From: Coniella vitis
Taxonomy: Eukaryota > Ascomycota > Sordariomycetes > Diaporthales > Schizoparmaceae
NCBI GenBank assembly: GCA_011317545.1
Contig: WUJK01000002.1
Location: forward strand, 4,402,001-4,466,000
Reading direction: 5' to 3'
Length of the DNA: 64,000 nucleotides
A program made the translations under genes and the position numbers. This document shows positions 11,426 through 22,517 of the stretch, one piece after another. Within the stretch, counting starts at the first letter, position 1, and each line of letters begins with the position of its first letter. A model generated the notes under the pieces. That model was not told the DNA's origin and searched no databases. It was given only the letters and a program-made list of their open reading frames with translations.

Positions 11426-13174
11426 ATGCCGACTGCGGATGAGTCAGGCCGGGCCCACGTCGACGCAGCAGCCACAGCAGCCTCAGCAGCCCCGTCACCA
11501 CGGCTTCCCGTGTCGGGCATCGCCATCGATATTGACGACGACGCCACCTTTGCTGAAGCTGACCCACTCAGAGACAGAGAGAGGCACAGAGACCCTCACG
11601 ACGACCGCCACCACAGCACCTGTCTCTCGCCCGCCTGCTGCTCCCGCTTTGAAGCCCTGACGGGCCTCGATCTGCGTGCCGTCAAGCGCGAGCTACAAGC
11701 CGAAGCAGCCCAGTCTACTGTCCCTGAGCCATCACGCATTCAGGGCAAGGGCAACAACAACAACAACAAGGACGGCGATAGCGCAGCTCAGGCGACAGCA
11801 CCGCTGGTGGCAAGCCCCTCAGCTGACCAACGCTGCCACGGACGTTCTGCCTTTGAGGGTGGTCTCGACCATTCACAGCTGCAACTCATCGAAAAGCAGG
11901 CCATGGCGCTCAATCGCATCGATGGGCCGGACAATCTCTTTGTCGGAGGCGTCTTTGCGCTTCGTCGCCCTGGCGGCATGGAGGCACAAGGCATCACGAG
12001 CGTGCTCAGCATGATCAAGTACAGCTTTGTCGAGTTGCCAGATGTCAAGCCGCATTGCGTGCACATGAGCATCGACCTGGACGATGTCGAGGACGAGGAC
12101 ATTGTTGTCCATCTGCCACGTGCTGTGAGATTCATCGACAGAAGTCTGCGCGGAGGCAATGACGAGTGGCCTCAAGGAACCATCCTGCCTAACGCAACGA
12201 CACATTCTGAACAGGACAGCACAAAAAAAGACACAGCTACTACGACGAGCGACGAGGGCAAAACACCGCTGCCACCTTCTGCACAGATGAAGGATCTCAC
12301 ACTACAAGGGGCGCCCAGCGTGGATCCTACCAAGCCTGGCGCCGTCTTTGTCCACTGCGCAATGGGCAAGTCCCGATCTGTCACAGCAGTCGTGGCCTAT
12401 CTGCTTTGGAAACACCCTCACCGCTATGGGCTCACGCCAAGCAACAAGAGCCGCCCCGACGAGGAGACGGCCCGAAGCGCTGTTCAGGCTGCGCTCGACT
12501 GGGTGAGGAAAACGCGCGAAATGGCCGAGCCCAACCCGGGCTTCATGAGCCAGCTCGAGATGTGGGTCCGCATGGGCATGCCAGCTGACAGTGACGACGC
12601 CGTGGAGCGCAATGGTACCTATCAGCGCTGGCTATGGGAGCGTGAGGTGGAGGAGAGTGCAAAGCTCGGCAAAAAGCCTGATTGGATCTTGTTCGAGGAC
12701 GAGACGGATGCGCCTCGGTCAAAAAGCGAAGCCGAGGGACAAGGTAAGGATCTCCGCTGCAAGAAGTGCAGACGGGTCCTAGCCACCCATCAGTTCATAA
12801 TTCCTCACCAGAGGTCTGCCGCAACAGGCCCAACAGGAGGAGGAAGGGGACCTGGAACACAGGCCTGTCCCCACCACTTTGTCGAGGCCCTGTCCTGGAT
12901 GAAGCCTGTTTTGGAGGCCGGCGAACTGGACGGTAGACTGGTCTGTCCCAATGCTAAGTGCGGCTCAAGCATTGGCCGGTACGCTTGGCAAGGGTTCAAG
13001 TGCAGCTGCGGTGAGTGGGTGTGTCCGGCCTTTTCGCTGGGGGCCAGCAAGGTCGATGAGGTTGCCGTCAGAAGGCCCGGGCCAGGAACCTCTGAGGCAG
13101 GCGCAGGAGCACGCCCTGATAACAGAGCAGCGGCGTTGGGCATAAGGTTGCCCCCCGGGAGACAGAATCTGTAA
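11426..13174 (+). CDS. YVH1: Dual-specificity protein phosphatase, Yvh1/DUSP12 family
   Basis: A single uninterrupted 582-codon frame. The phosphatase domain begins near residue 155 (DNLFVGG) and carries the catalytic signature HCAMGKSRS with nucleophile Cys311. An acidic/Ser-Thr-rich insert of about 60 residues precedes the signature. The C-terminal third is the cysteine-rich zinc-binding domain typical of the family: CKKC at 445-448, then CPHH, CPNAKC and CSC. In yeast and human, Yvh1 orthologues act in late 60S ribosome maturation through this zinc domain and also dephosphorylate phosphotyrosine. The same dual role is inferred here, in nucleus and cytoplasm. The Ser/Ala-rich N-terminus (about 150 residues) and the insert make it longer than yeast Yvh1 (364 residues). 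The ATG at 11426 is the first in frame. A GGTAAG at about 12743 looks like a donor, but the frame continues through it into conserved sequence. Confidence 0.92.
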   Translation: MPTADESGRAHVDAAATAASAAPSPRLPVSGIAIDIDDDATFAEADPLRDRERHRDPHDDRHHSTCLSPACCSRFEALTGLDLRAVKRELQAEAAQSTVPEPSRIQGKGNNNNNKDGDSAAQATAPLVASPSADQRCHGRSAFEGGLDHSQLQLIEKQAMALNRIDGPDNLFVGGVFALRRPGGMEAQGITSVLSMIKYSFVELPDVKPHCVHMSIDLDDVEDEDIVVHLPRAVRFIDRSLRGGNDEWPQGTILPNATTHSEQDSTKKDTATTTSDEGKTPLPPSAQMKDLTLQGAPSVDPTKPGAVFVHCAMGKSRSVTAVVAYLLWKHPHRYGLTPSNKSRPDEETARSAVQAALDWVRKTREMAEPNPGFMSQLEMWVRMGMPADSDDAVERNGTYQRWLWEREVEESAKLGKKPDWILFEDETDAPRSKSEAEGQGKDLRCKKCRRVLATHQFIIPHQRSAATGPTGGGRGPGTQACPHHFVEALSWMKPVLEAGELDGRLVCPNAKCGSSIGRYAWQGFKCSCGEWVCPAFSLGASKVDEVAVRRPGPGTSEAGAGARPDNRAAALGIRLPPGRQNL

Positions 13175-16100
13175 GAAAGAAGGTCTAGGAAGAAAGAAAA
13201 AGCACAGAAAAGAAAAGAATCAGACAAGAGACAGGACCAGCTTGACCGAGACATTGCCGCTATTGACCCCTGATCAACCTTACGACGGCTCGCACGTGAA
13301 AGGACGGCGTATCTGCAAGTTTGAGGCGCATGCGGCATATGCGCCCTGGCCATGACAAACGTCCGGGGATAATGGATTCACAAAAGGACTCAGTGCCGTG
13401 GACGACGCCTCACCAAGAGTGGGAATTTCTGGTTCTTACAACAGAGGAAAGCAACTCACTCACCGATATAGGTGGTGAAAGTACATACATGAATATGCGC
13501 AGGCGCACAGACGTGCAAAGCAAAGCACCGGCAAAAGACACTCTTCTTAGCAGCGAGACGAGATGAATTACTAACGAGTAAATTGTCCATGTATCTTGTG
13601 ATTTTGACACCCGCAACTGGCTATAGTGGTTGGCGCCGGTCTTATCACAAAGGTCGAAACGATACGTTACAACCACACAATAGCATTTTTCTAAGGCATA
13701 ACATGCATAGAAACTGGTCTTCTGTGGTGTCATGTTGGTGTTGCATGACCATAGAGAGAAAGTGAGGAGTGCCCATCTCTACTCTACGCATGCAATTTGA
13801 ACATGTACGTGATCTTAGACAAGCCCTACAAGGATCCAGAACCGATAATGCATGGTGGGTGTATTTCCAATTTGTAAGACTTCCCTAGCAGTGGTCTCTG
13901 ATTAGCTGCTTTACGAAGAACTTTGTGCATATCTATAGTCGTCTTGGGCAATGATATGTCTAAGAGGTGTACTTTGGCTCTATGGCAAGCCAAAGTAGCC
14001 GTATACTTTTGAAAGTTATTAGGTCTAACTTGTGATTTGGCCCAAAAGATTCAAACCTGTTTGCTTCCTTTATAGCCATATTTTTCCTCTCTTCCCCCCC
14101 CCCCCCCCCCAAAAAAAAAGGGCTGCTTGGTCTGTGCTGTCAGTATATACAAAAATACCTAGCATAATGTGAATACTTTTGTGATTTTGAGCGAGATAAT
14201 GGGGTCAACCATAGTCATAATCGTTGCAATTCACCTCGTCGCGCGGTGTTGATGATATTGTAAGCACTTGAAAACGATAAAAATCAAAAGTACCCTGTCA
14301 TTGACCAGCTTATTGGCTATATAGGATTGTGGATTATGAAATGTGGTATCCACCTGAGAAGGGGGGGGAACGATTCGGAAATACATATACGTTGTCCGTG
14401 AAGTGGTTTGATGACTGTGGCCTATCTGTATATGCGAACGGCGATCTCTGTGGGGATAAGGCATTGATTTGAAGTATATACTTTGCTTTTCATGAGGAAA
14501 CTTCCGTGGACGCAGGGTAGGCAGAGACGAATACATATGTGTGTGTGTGTCACGTTGCAGTGAAAGAGGCGGTATCATCAGTTGCAGATTGATGCTATTT
14601 AGGCAAGAATTATACGTGCAGAGAATGGGCTCCGGGCTCTGTAAGTCACAGTGCCGGATATTACACAATGTGAACTTGCTACACGAAGGAGCATGGGCCA
14701 ATCGTCTCCCGGTTCTCAAAAACTGCTAGAGAAGCTCCAGGTTGGCGTATGTTTCGCCCTGGTCGTTCGTCAATGGAAAGTTCCCAGATAGCTTCTTGGT
14801 AAGCCTGTTGTACATACCTAGGCACAGCTGCAAATGAGCTGGGCCTCTTTTGTTAATCTGTTTTGAATTTTGCCCCCAATCCAGATCAAAAGGACTTTGG
14901 ATGACTTCACTTGTGGTTAATTTACATATTTGAGGTTCCCGGAGCCGGGCTCGAATACGGCTTGGTTCCTTTTGTGATTACAGCGCATCAAAGCCGCGGT
15001 TGTGGGGTGGACCGCTAATATCATACTACATCTTGTAATTCATACACCAAATCCTCCTCTCGGTCTTTTCATCTTTCTTTCTCACTCTTGCCAACTCCCC
15101 GGGGCCACAGAGCCGCGTGTGCACCGTTGCACGGCCCTCGGCTTGTCCCGTCTATGAAAAAAGTACCCAGCATGTACTTCTCCTCACAGTCACCGTAGTA
15201 ATGGCCACCGCGATTTCAGTATAAAAGTGTGCTCGATGTGTGCGATAGCGGGCGGATTGAGTGGAGTTTTAGTGCTGGTCGGAAAATGTCAGCATGCTAG
15301 AAAGACGCAATGGTAGAGTGCCGTTCACGGAATCATGGCACATGTGTGTGTGTGCTTGGGTTGTATTGATTACTTGATCCAAGGCTTTTTCCAGATCCGT
15401 AGTCCAGTTGAGCCCCCGGCCTCTTCATGCATTTTGTGTACTATGTAGTAGAAACGTACGAGATTTGCCGAGAACTGTGCGCTTCTCTTTTGCAGCATGA
15501 GGTGGGAGTCCCAAAGGTATATCCAGCCATTATCAACACCTCGGGCATTTCTGCCTCACCTTTTCCCCCTTGCCTCTTCTCTTTCATCATCGCCCCGCCA
15601 CCATGACCATAACCAACACTGGAAAGAGATCATCTCAAGGATTTCCTTCAAAAAGAGGACACAAGGATCTCTAAATTCTCATGCTTATTCCCGCGGGCGA
15701 GCATGTCATGACGGGAAACCAGACCCTAGAACCATGGGACGCTCCCGACTGGTCTCGTGTACAAGGATTGAATGGCCACATACATACATACATAGTAGTA
15801 GCAGGGAAATAAGAATCCCCGAGCTCTGCAGGAAGAAACCGTTGGGCCGGGGCGTGCCGTTGCATTGCTTGCCTCTTTTTGTGCTCAGCTTTTGTTGGCT
15901 GCCCTTGTTCTATTGTACACCGGTTCTGTGCTACTTCTCTCTTCTTTTTCTTTTTTTCACACCACCCCCCCCCCACCCACACAGAAAGAGAAGGTTACCC
16001 TTCTCACCCTTGATGTATTCTCTCTACCTGCATATGCCAAAGTTCCCTGCCGTATCAATACCACCCCTCCCCCCCCCTCGGCAGGCCCCCTCTCCATCTA

Positions 16101-17601
16101 AAGAAAATCATGGGTTACGTGCGTCGTCGGCGTACAATACCGCTCTCGACTCAAAATACACCCTTAGAAAGTAGACAATACTCCTTATCTGATTTACGAA
16201 ACCCGGGAGAATAGAACGGGAGGACTTGTGTAAGATATGCTCGACTAGATTACATAGTAGACTACACTAGTATCCATCAATCTGTGCAAGAGCATTGCTT
16301 GTCCTCGTTTAAAGATCCTATACGGTCAATGGGAATGCCTTTTTCTTTTTGTTAAAAAAAAAAAAAAACCTTCTTGGAGGCAGAATTAAGTAAAACTCAT
16401 GGTGTTATTTTAACCATGCATACCCAAGAATATCCCATGGCACGCAATTGGTGATATGGCAGAGTATTTGGTCTCTGTACTTTATTCTTACTATTTTACA
16501 TATCTGAGCGTGTGAAGCCTATACAGAGAGATGCATACAGCATATATATGTGTGTATATGTATTATGAAAGCACAGTCTTTTACTGAGATGATACATAGG
16601 CCGTATCAAGGCCACATGTGTCAGATTTGTAATACTATCTATCATTCAATAAAAAGATTACAAAATACAACAAGTTCACAGCAGCCATAATAGTAGACAC
16701 ACTCTATTCTCTACCAAGCTATTACTCTTACTATAAGCTTAGAAACCGAAAACTATCTATTTTACCAACGTCAACGTAGGAGATTAGTGTGCTTTGAATT
16801 TGTATATCTCAAACCAAATTAATATTATATATAAGCGTTACATGTCATATAATGAACCCTATATGGAAGGAAATGAAGACTACCTAGATACCAAGAGATT
16901 CACGCCTCATCCAAGTCAACACACCATTCAGCACTCTACCTTAACTCTGACAGTTTTGCATATCAGCAGATAGATATCTTCGAATTGGTTCCCCAGGTGA
17001 AACACATTTCCATGTCCTCAAATTAGTGCAGGATGGAAAACATTGGTGAACCTTCTGCAGTTTGTTTTGTATGCTTGACATTGAACTAGAAAGAACCGGG
17101 TCAAGTCCCTCTGTGCTCGAGAAGACGAATATACTTATAGTTGAGCTGATTATGAGTTTGATTTGTGTCGCAAACCAAAGATCTTGAAGGTGTTAGAGAT
17201 TCCGTGACTTGAGTGGCAGGCCTTAAATCGTACTTGGATATATTGTTGCTGATCACCAACTGCTTCATGTCAGTTTCTTTGAGAATGTCTTTCCTAATGA
17301 TACCGCTTTGACATTCACGTTAGAATCAGACGCCGGAAGCCTCGTCCCGAGACAATATTGGAAGCAATCTAGATCAAAACCTTCTGCATGCCTCTCAGTC
17401 TGGATCTGCCTGAAGATGACTTCCTTGAATGCTCATTATTGGATCATCAAACGAATGGATCAATTTAAAAGCCCGTATAAGATTCTTGAAGACATCGGTA
17501 ATACTGTCCGTTTGCGCCATCGCTCCATCGGTCAAAAAGACACAGACAGGCCCTTGCAAGCGATTCCAACCCCCGAAACCGAGCCTCACCTGTTCCTCAA
17601 C
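13175..17601. other. Long AT-rich intergenic region
   Basis: No supported gene in 4.4 kb. The longest frame (15497-16174, plus) is Ser/Pro/His-rich and low in complexity, and I reject it. A run of 17 C followed by 9 A lies at 14094-14119. TACTATGTA-type words occur at 15439, 15789 and 16251. From about 16200 to 17300 the sequence becomes clearly AT-rich with many TA and TATA words and no open frames. This could be an old mutated repeat or simply an AT-rich spacer. Confidence 0.45.
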
Positions 17602-18322
17602 CTACTCATCCATTGGGATGTCCTCAAAATCATTTTTGCACTCGTCTGACGCCTCAACAACATCATCCATCTCGTCCTCGCTCCGGAAAAGGGCGCTGGG
17701 CTGCATTGTCTTATTGAACATGGTGAGCAATCCAGGCTTGCCGTCGCGATCTCCAACCAATCTTTTGGCCTGGAGCTCTTTGGCCATCCGTGCAGCTCGC
17801 TTGACTAGGCGAATTTGCTTGCGTGCGAGCCGGTCAAAACGTGGATCGAGTCCTGTATCAAGGAGAGCGCCGCTAGGCCTCTGCTGAAAATCCGTGAGCA
17901 CGCTTGTTCGTTGAGATATTGACTTGGGGATTGCTGAGCACGAACCGTGGCTGGCTTGCGCCTCGGACGCCTGCGGCTACGATTGCCGTTGCTTAAGATA
18001 GGAGGTTCTTTGGCCTCTTCTCCTGCTTCTTTTGTTTTGGATTTGCGTGTGCCTCTGGCGCGACGTTTCTTGGGTACCGTTGTGCTTGTACAGTCAACAA
18101 TCACTAAGAAAGGTGGACAGCGGCCAGGTCAGCGTTATTGTAGCATACTTTGTGCTGTGTCGAGCGACACCAAGTCACAGTTCCCTGGGGATTCCAATGC
18201 TCACAGTGATTAGCATCAGTATCCTTGTCAGTACAAGCGGCAATGCCAGAATCAATGGCCATGGGTGTGCCAGTGCTGGCTTCGCTGCTAGTCGCTTTGG
18301 TTTCGGGAGCCCAGCAAGACAT
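17602..18322 (-). CDS. Small basic/acidic protein of unknown function
   Basis: Three exons fit well on the minus strand: 18322-18205, 18103-17946 and 17883-17602, giving 185 residues. Intron 1 (101 nt) has donor GTGAGC, a CTGAC branch and TTCTTAG. Intron 2 (62 nt) has donor GTTCGT, branch CTCAAC and TTTTCAG. Both restore frame exactly. The protein has a Ser/Thr-rich N-terminus, a strongly basic middle (KKRRARGTRKSK and RSRRRPRRK, possible nuclear localisation signals), then a more ordered block starting LLDTGLDPRFDRLARK with an amphipathic Arg/Lys-rich helix, and an acidic C-terminus ending in DIPMDE. I do not recognise the family. The basic stretches suggest a nuclear or nucleolar protein, which is inference only. 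An internal ATG 20 codons in is an alternative start. Confidence 0.65.
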
Positions 18323-18969
18323 TTTGCTAGAAGAGCTGTCTCGACCGTGGTGCCGTTTTTCTTTTCGAAAGCTCAAGGAAGAGAATTGAACCGGGGTGAA
18401 AGAGAGCAAGCGATGCTAATAGAGATGAAGCAGGGAGAGAGGGTGGAAGAAGAGCAGGTTCAAATGGTGACGAATTCCACTGGGAGTGTTTGTGCGGTCA
18501 CTGGTCGCGATGGGCACCTGGCAAGGCAACCGCAGCCCTGCCACAATACTATGCGCTAAAGCGACCTCTTCCCCTACCAGTAGCCATTTGGCAATGGTTG
18601 TCGCCTCTTACCTGTTTGCCTGTCGAAGCTGCCGTGTTCGGTACCTGGCAGAGCAGGCAGCACACCAGGAAAGGCCATGATGAAGCCGCGTAAGTGGAAG
18701 GAATGATATGTTCAAAGATTGATTGATCTCATTGTTTGTCTACGCACGCAGAGTCACCTGGATCCAGAATCATCCAATATCATGGTAACGTGTATTGTGT
18801 AGGATCGCATATGTCTTTTAACGCTGCACCAAGCAATGCTAAATAAATCAACCAGCAGAGCCGAAACTAACCGCCAACGCCCTTGCTACCAGACATGTAC
18901 CGTGCCAGATACAAAATGCTCGCTCAAGAAAAGAAAAAGGAACAAATTCAAGCCGTAAGCAGGTGCTCT
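18323..18969. other. Intergenic
   Basis: Upstream of the small unknown gene and downstream of the MCU stop codon. It should contain the promoter of the former and the 3' untranslated region of the latter. No other gene, repeat or RNA was recognised. Confidence 0.4.
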
Positions 18970-20589
18970 TCAAGCCTTGCCTCTGCCGCCCTGCACCATC
19001 TCAGCCTTGACCTTCCTCTCCTCCTCTTCCATCTCAGCCGCATCCTCTTCTTCTTCCTCGGCGTCCTCGTCCTCATCCTTCTGGCCTCTCTTGTTTCGCT
19101 CCCGCTCCAGCACCTTCTTGACCTGCTTCGAATAGGACAAGTCCCGCATTTCGTCCCAGTCGACATCATACTCGGCAGCCACCGTCTTGATCTCTCGCCG
19201 CAGCGCGTTGGCCTCCTGGACGAGCTGCTCCCACTGTTGCATGTTGAATCCCTTTGCTTCATACAGGGCATTCTGCCGCCGGCTGACCGTCACATTCATT
19301 GCTGCCTTGTAGCTGAGGTCCTTGCTGATGTAGAGGAACCACAGGTAACCGCCCATGATGGTCGTCAAGCCCACGAGGTACGTTACGGGCTCCACCAAGT
19401 CCCAGCCCCACTCCGTCTGGAACGTGACATAGTAAACGACTCCCCACCAGCCCGCCAGCGCCGCAAACCCGCCCTGCGCCAGCCGGTGCGCCGACTTGTG
19501 CGCGAGCTCGTCGCACTCATTCTTGATTTTCGCTAGCTGCTCAATCTGCTTGCTCATGCGCCGCAGCCGCATGCGCAGGTAGTAGGTTCGGTCGCGGAAC
19601 GAGGGTACGCTGACGCGCATCTCAATATTGTATCCTTCAACCTCAATGGCAAATTCGCGTCCTCGTGCCGCGTCGCGGATAAAGTCGCCCATCTCGGTTG
19701 AGCTGCTCCAGCGGACCCAGCGTTTTTCGGATTCGGGTGTAGCGTCTTCTCCTTGGGCTTCGTGGCCGAGGCCAGAGTACGAGGCGACGTGGGGGTTGCC
19801 CTCGTTCTCACTGTTTGAAGAAGGCTTCTGGTCCTTTGTCTCTGCCGTGTGCTTGTTGGCGTGTGGGCCGTTTTTGCTCGGAGGCACATCGTCAGATGTA
19901 GCCGAGTCTTCGGCGCGGAAGTAGATGTTGGGGATCCTTTCTTTGCCATTCTCGTCGACAACAGGTGGGAGCTCGGCTTGGACCAGGCGTTCGACGTACG
20001 ACAGCGGTTGTTGAGGGTGGACAAGCAGGGCAAGAGGCTGGATGCTGTTGTTGGGTGAAATGGCACGGGCATAGTCGCGAGGGCCGTTATTGTCCTGATC
20101 CTTTTCCACGCTGATGGGAAGGGGCAGAATCAGCTTGAGAAGGCGTGTGGGCGTCGTCAGGAGCTTTCCTGCGTGGAAAGCAAGAGGATCGTGTCAGCCG
20201 GAAGTTCAGATCTGTCTCATTCTTTGGAGCTGGCTCTTCTTACCCTTTGGACTAGGCTGCTCCAGAGGTTGCTCGGCGGGAGGCTTGTCGGCATTCTCGC
20301 GTAACCACGGCCGTTTTGTCTGGTTCATCTTCGCCCTGACCTCTTGCTCTTGCTTGTCCAGCCCCTTCTGGTCGAGCTGCCGGGCTTTCTCGTCATATTC
20401 ATCGTGTTTTGATGCTGCCGCGGTGTCACTGGAGAAACGGAGAGTAGGTAGTGCATGTTGAGCAGCAGGGAAGCGTCGAGGAAGGGATATATTTCTCAGA
20501 TGGGTCGTGCGCGTCGGAAAGGAGGATAGAGGAGAGGCCGAGGCCAGCCTAGCCAAGCGGCCGGGCACGCGAGCAAAGGCGCAGCTCAT
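18970..20589 (-). CDS. MCU: Mitochondrial calcium uniporter, pore-forming subunit
   Basis: Exons 20589-20244 and 20168-18970 (514 residues) flank a 75-nt intron with donor GTAAGA, branch CTGAC and acceptor CGCAG. The junction reads into KLLTTPTRLLKLILPLP, so the frame is well supported. The N-terminus is Arg/Ser/Ala-rich and poor in acidic residues, like a mitochondrial presequence. The central domain is followed by a coiled coil, a first hydrophobic segment (about 350-367), the pore signature WDLVEP at 371-376, a second membrane segment, and a second coiled coil. The tail is highly acidic and then Lys-rich. WDxxEP, whose Asp and Glu line the selectivity filter, defines the MCU family; many members read DIME where this one reads DLVE. 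It should act in the inner mitochondrial membrane in electrophoretic Ca2+ uptake. The start at 20589 gives the presequence directly; upstream in-frame sequence lacks a better ATG. Confidence 0.93.
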
Positions 20590-22517
20590 GATGGATCGAA
20601 TGACTGCTGTCGTCAAACAGTCAAGTACGCAGCGTTTCGCGCGCGTGAGACTCTCCTCTCCAGCATGGCAAAAAGAGGCAGGCGAGCCATGATAGAGGGG
20701 GTGGGTGGTACTGTGCGTGTCAGATGGGGGCATAGTAGAAGCACTTCCAAGGCCCATTAGTCCCACAAGCACAAAACGTGACGTCACGGAAATGGGATGG
20801 CGCGAAGTCGGGCTGCCCATTGATCTGGGATATCAGGCACGTCAGCGGGTCCACTTTCCGAACTTGGATTGGCTCTACCACTAACCACTAAGTATAGTTT
20901 TAAAGCACAGCGATAGACTATTAACCACGTGCTGCTAAACCCAAATCTCCGGTACCTGAACGACGTGGGCACACAGGACGGAGTAACCTTTCCGGCGATC
21001 ATTGAACGTTAGTAGACTTCCGGCCAATTCCTCGCGAACCGTGGTCGCTGGCTGGGCTTAGAGAACAAAGCCAACTGGTGCCTGCATCAATCAAGACGAT
21101 CAACGAGCTGCCTCATTGTTATCATCATCATTTATGACCCCAGTCATGGACGGCGAGAACAGCATCGATTGGTGCAATCTTGCGCGTTAACTGAGTCATC
21201 TAAGCTACTATGTTATATCGAGCTGTAGGAGGCCCGTCAGTGATGCAGCATGCACGGTGAAGGTGGATTGACGACACACAAAGACTGGTTGGTCCCAATG
21301 CTTGGTAGGCCAACCTCAAGAATACTCTACCATTCGGATTTGTGCCTTTGCTTTGGGATCAGCTTGCGTTTCGGTGGGCTCTTTTCGAGCGCCCATCTTC
21401 CCAGTTGGCGCATAATACCGTGTATGAGCAATTCCTGTATAGTTGTCACTTGACCGGGCTAAAGCGAGAGTATTACACGTATTTAAGCGAGGGGGCATAG
21501 AAAGGGGATTGTTTGGAACGCCTGTCTCTGATGGAGAAGCAATATACATAGTATAAGTGAGCCAGATGCTACAGTGTGCCTGGAACACTGCGCCAGGAAT
21601 GGCTGTGCTATTGCTTGAGAACGAGAGATCAAAGAGGCGTGGCAACAGCTTACGGCAGACAAAGTGGGAGATCAAACATTCCATAAACATGCCCAGCATC
21701 CTAAATATGCCTTGGTGCGAAGCAAGCATCGTAATTGATGCGTCATAAGCAACATATTGTATTGCACTATCGGCACGCGTCACTTGACCTTTGGGCACCA
21801 GTTCTCGGAAGCAGAGCCCTTGAAGACCGTACTCGATAAAGTACATAGTATCCTCTCGTGAGCCAACCAGCCAATAGCGTGTTATGCAATGCTCATTACG
21901 ACGTATAGGGTCGCTTAAGACATGGGTGGCCAGACGAGGAGAGATGCAAAAAGTGGTGAACTGGAGCGTGTGCTGACCATTGCAGAGGCTGTGGTTCGTG
22001 ATACGGCCAGGCCCGCACCAGCTGATGCTAGCGCCTGCAAGCTTCCCGTTACCGCTGCAACCATGCTGGACTCCACTGAGCCGCAATGTACATAGTACTG
22101 TAGCAGACGGCAAGCGAATTATAGCAGGCAGCCGCTGTTAGCCGTACTATGACGCGGCCCTACAGTGGGCGTGCATCTGCTGATAGTGGGGGTAGTGAGT
22201 AGCCCCTCCTGCCTGCAAGTCAATAAGCTTGATGTTTCTGGCACCGTCCCATCACGGCATCCAAGACATTCCTAACCAACCTCATAAAGAGGCGCGCCCG
22301 TGCTCCCTGCTCCAGACCAGACCAGCTCTTCTTTTTTGCCGGGACCATGATGCGCCGACCTGCAACTGGCTGTGCCACAAAAGCTCATCTGCTAGCAAGC
22401 TGAGCCAAGCATCGCGACCAACACTTGACTGCTCTTAGCTGGGTTATCCGTCACCCGACCACCATCGTCACCCCATGAGCTGAGCTGAGCTAGTACTCAA
22501 TACCAGCTTCCATCGAC
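20590..22517. other. Divergent intergenic region between MCU and the siderophore gene
   Basis: Promoters of two divergent genes should lie here. A 265-codon minus-strand frame (21316-22113) has no motif, is rich in Cys and His, and contains three TACATAGTA words (21545, 21842, 22089) that recur only in noncoding DNA, so I regard it as chance. A TGATAG word lies near 22177. The longer GATA-type site known for iron repressors (ATCWGATAA) was not seen in the 400 bases before 22518. Confidence 0.4.

Noticed and set aside
15497..16174. 225-codon plus-strand frame
   Set aside because: Built of Ser/Pro/His and Phe/Leu runs from C- and T-rich tracts; no domain.
21316..22113. 265-codon minus-strand frame
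   Set aside because: Unusually rich in Cys and His, no motif, and it contains three copies of the intergenic 9-mer TACATAGTA.
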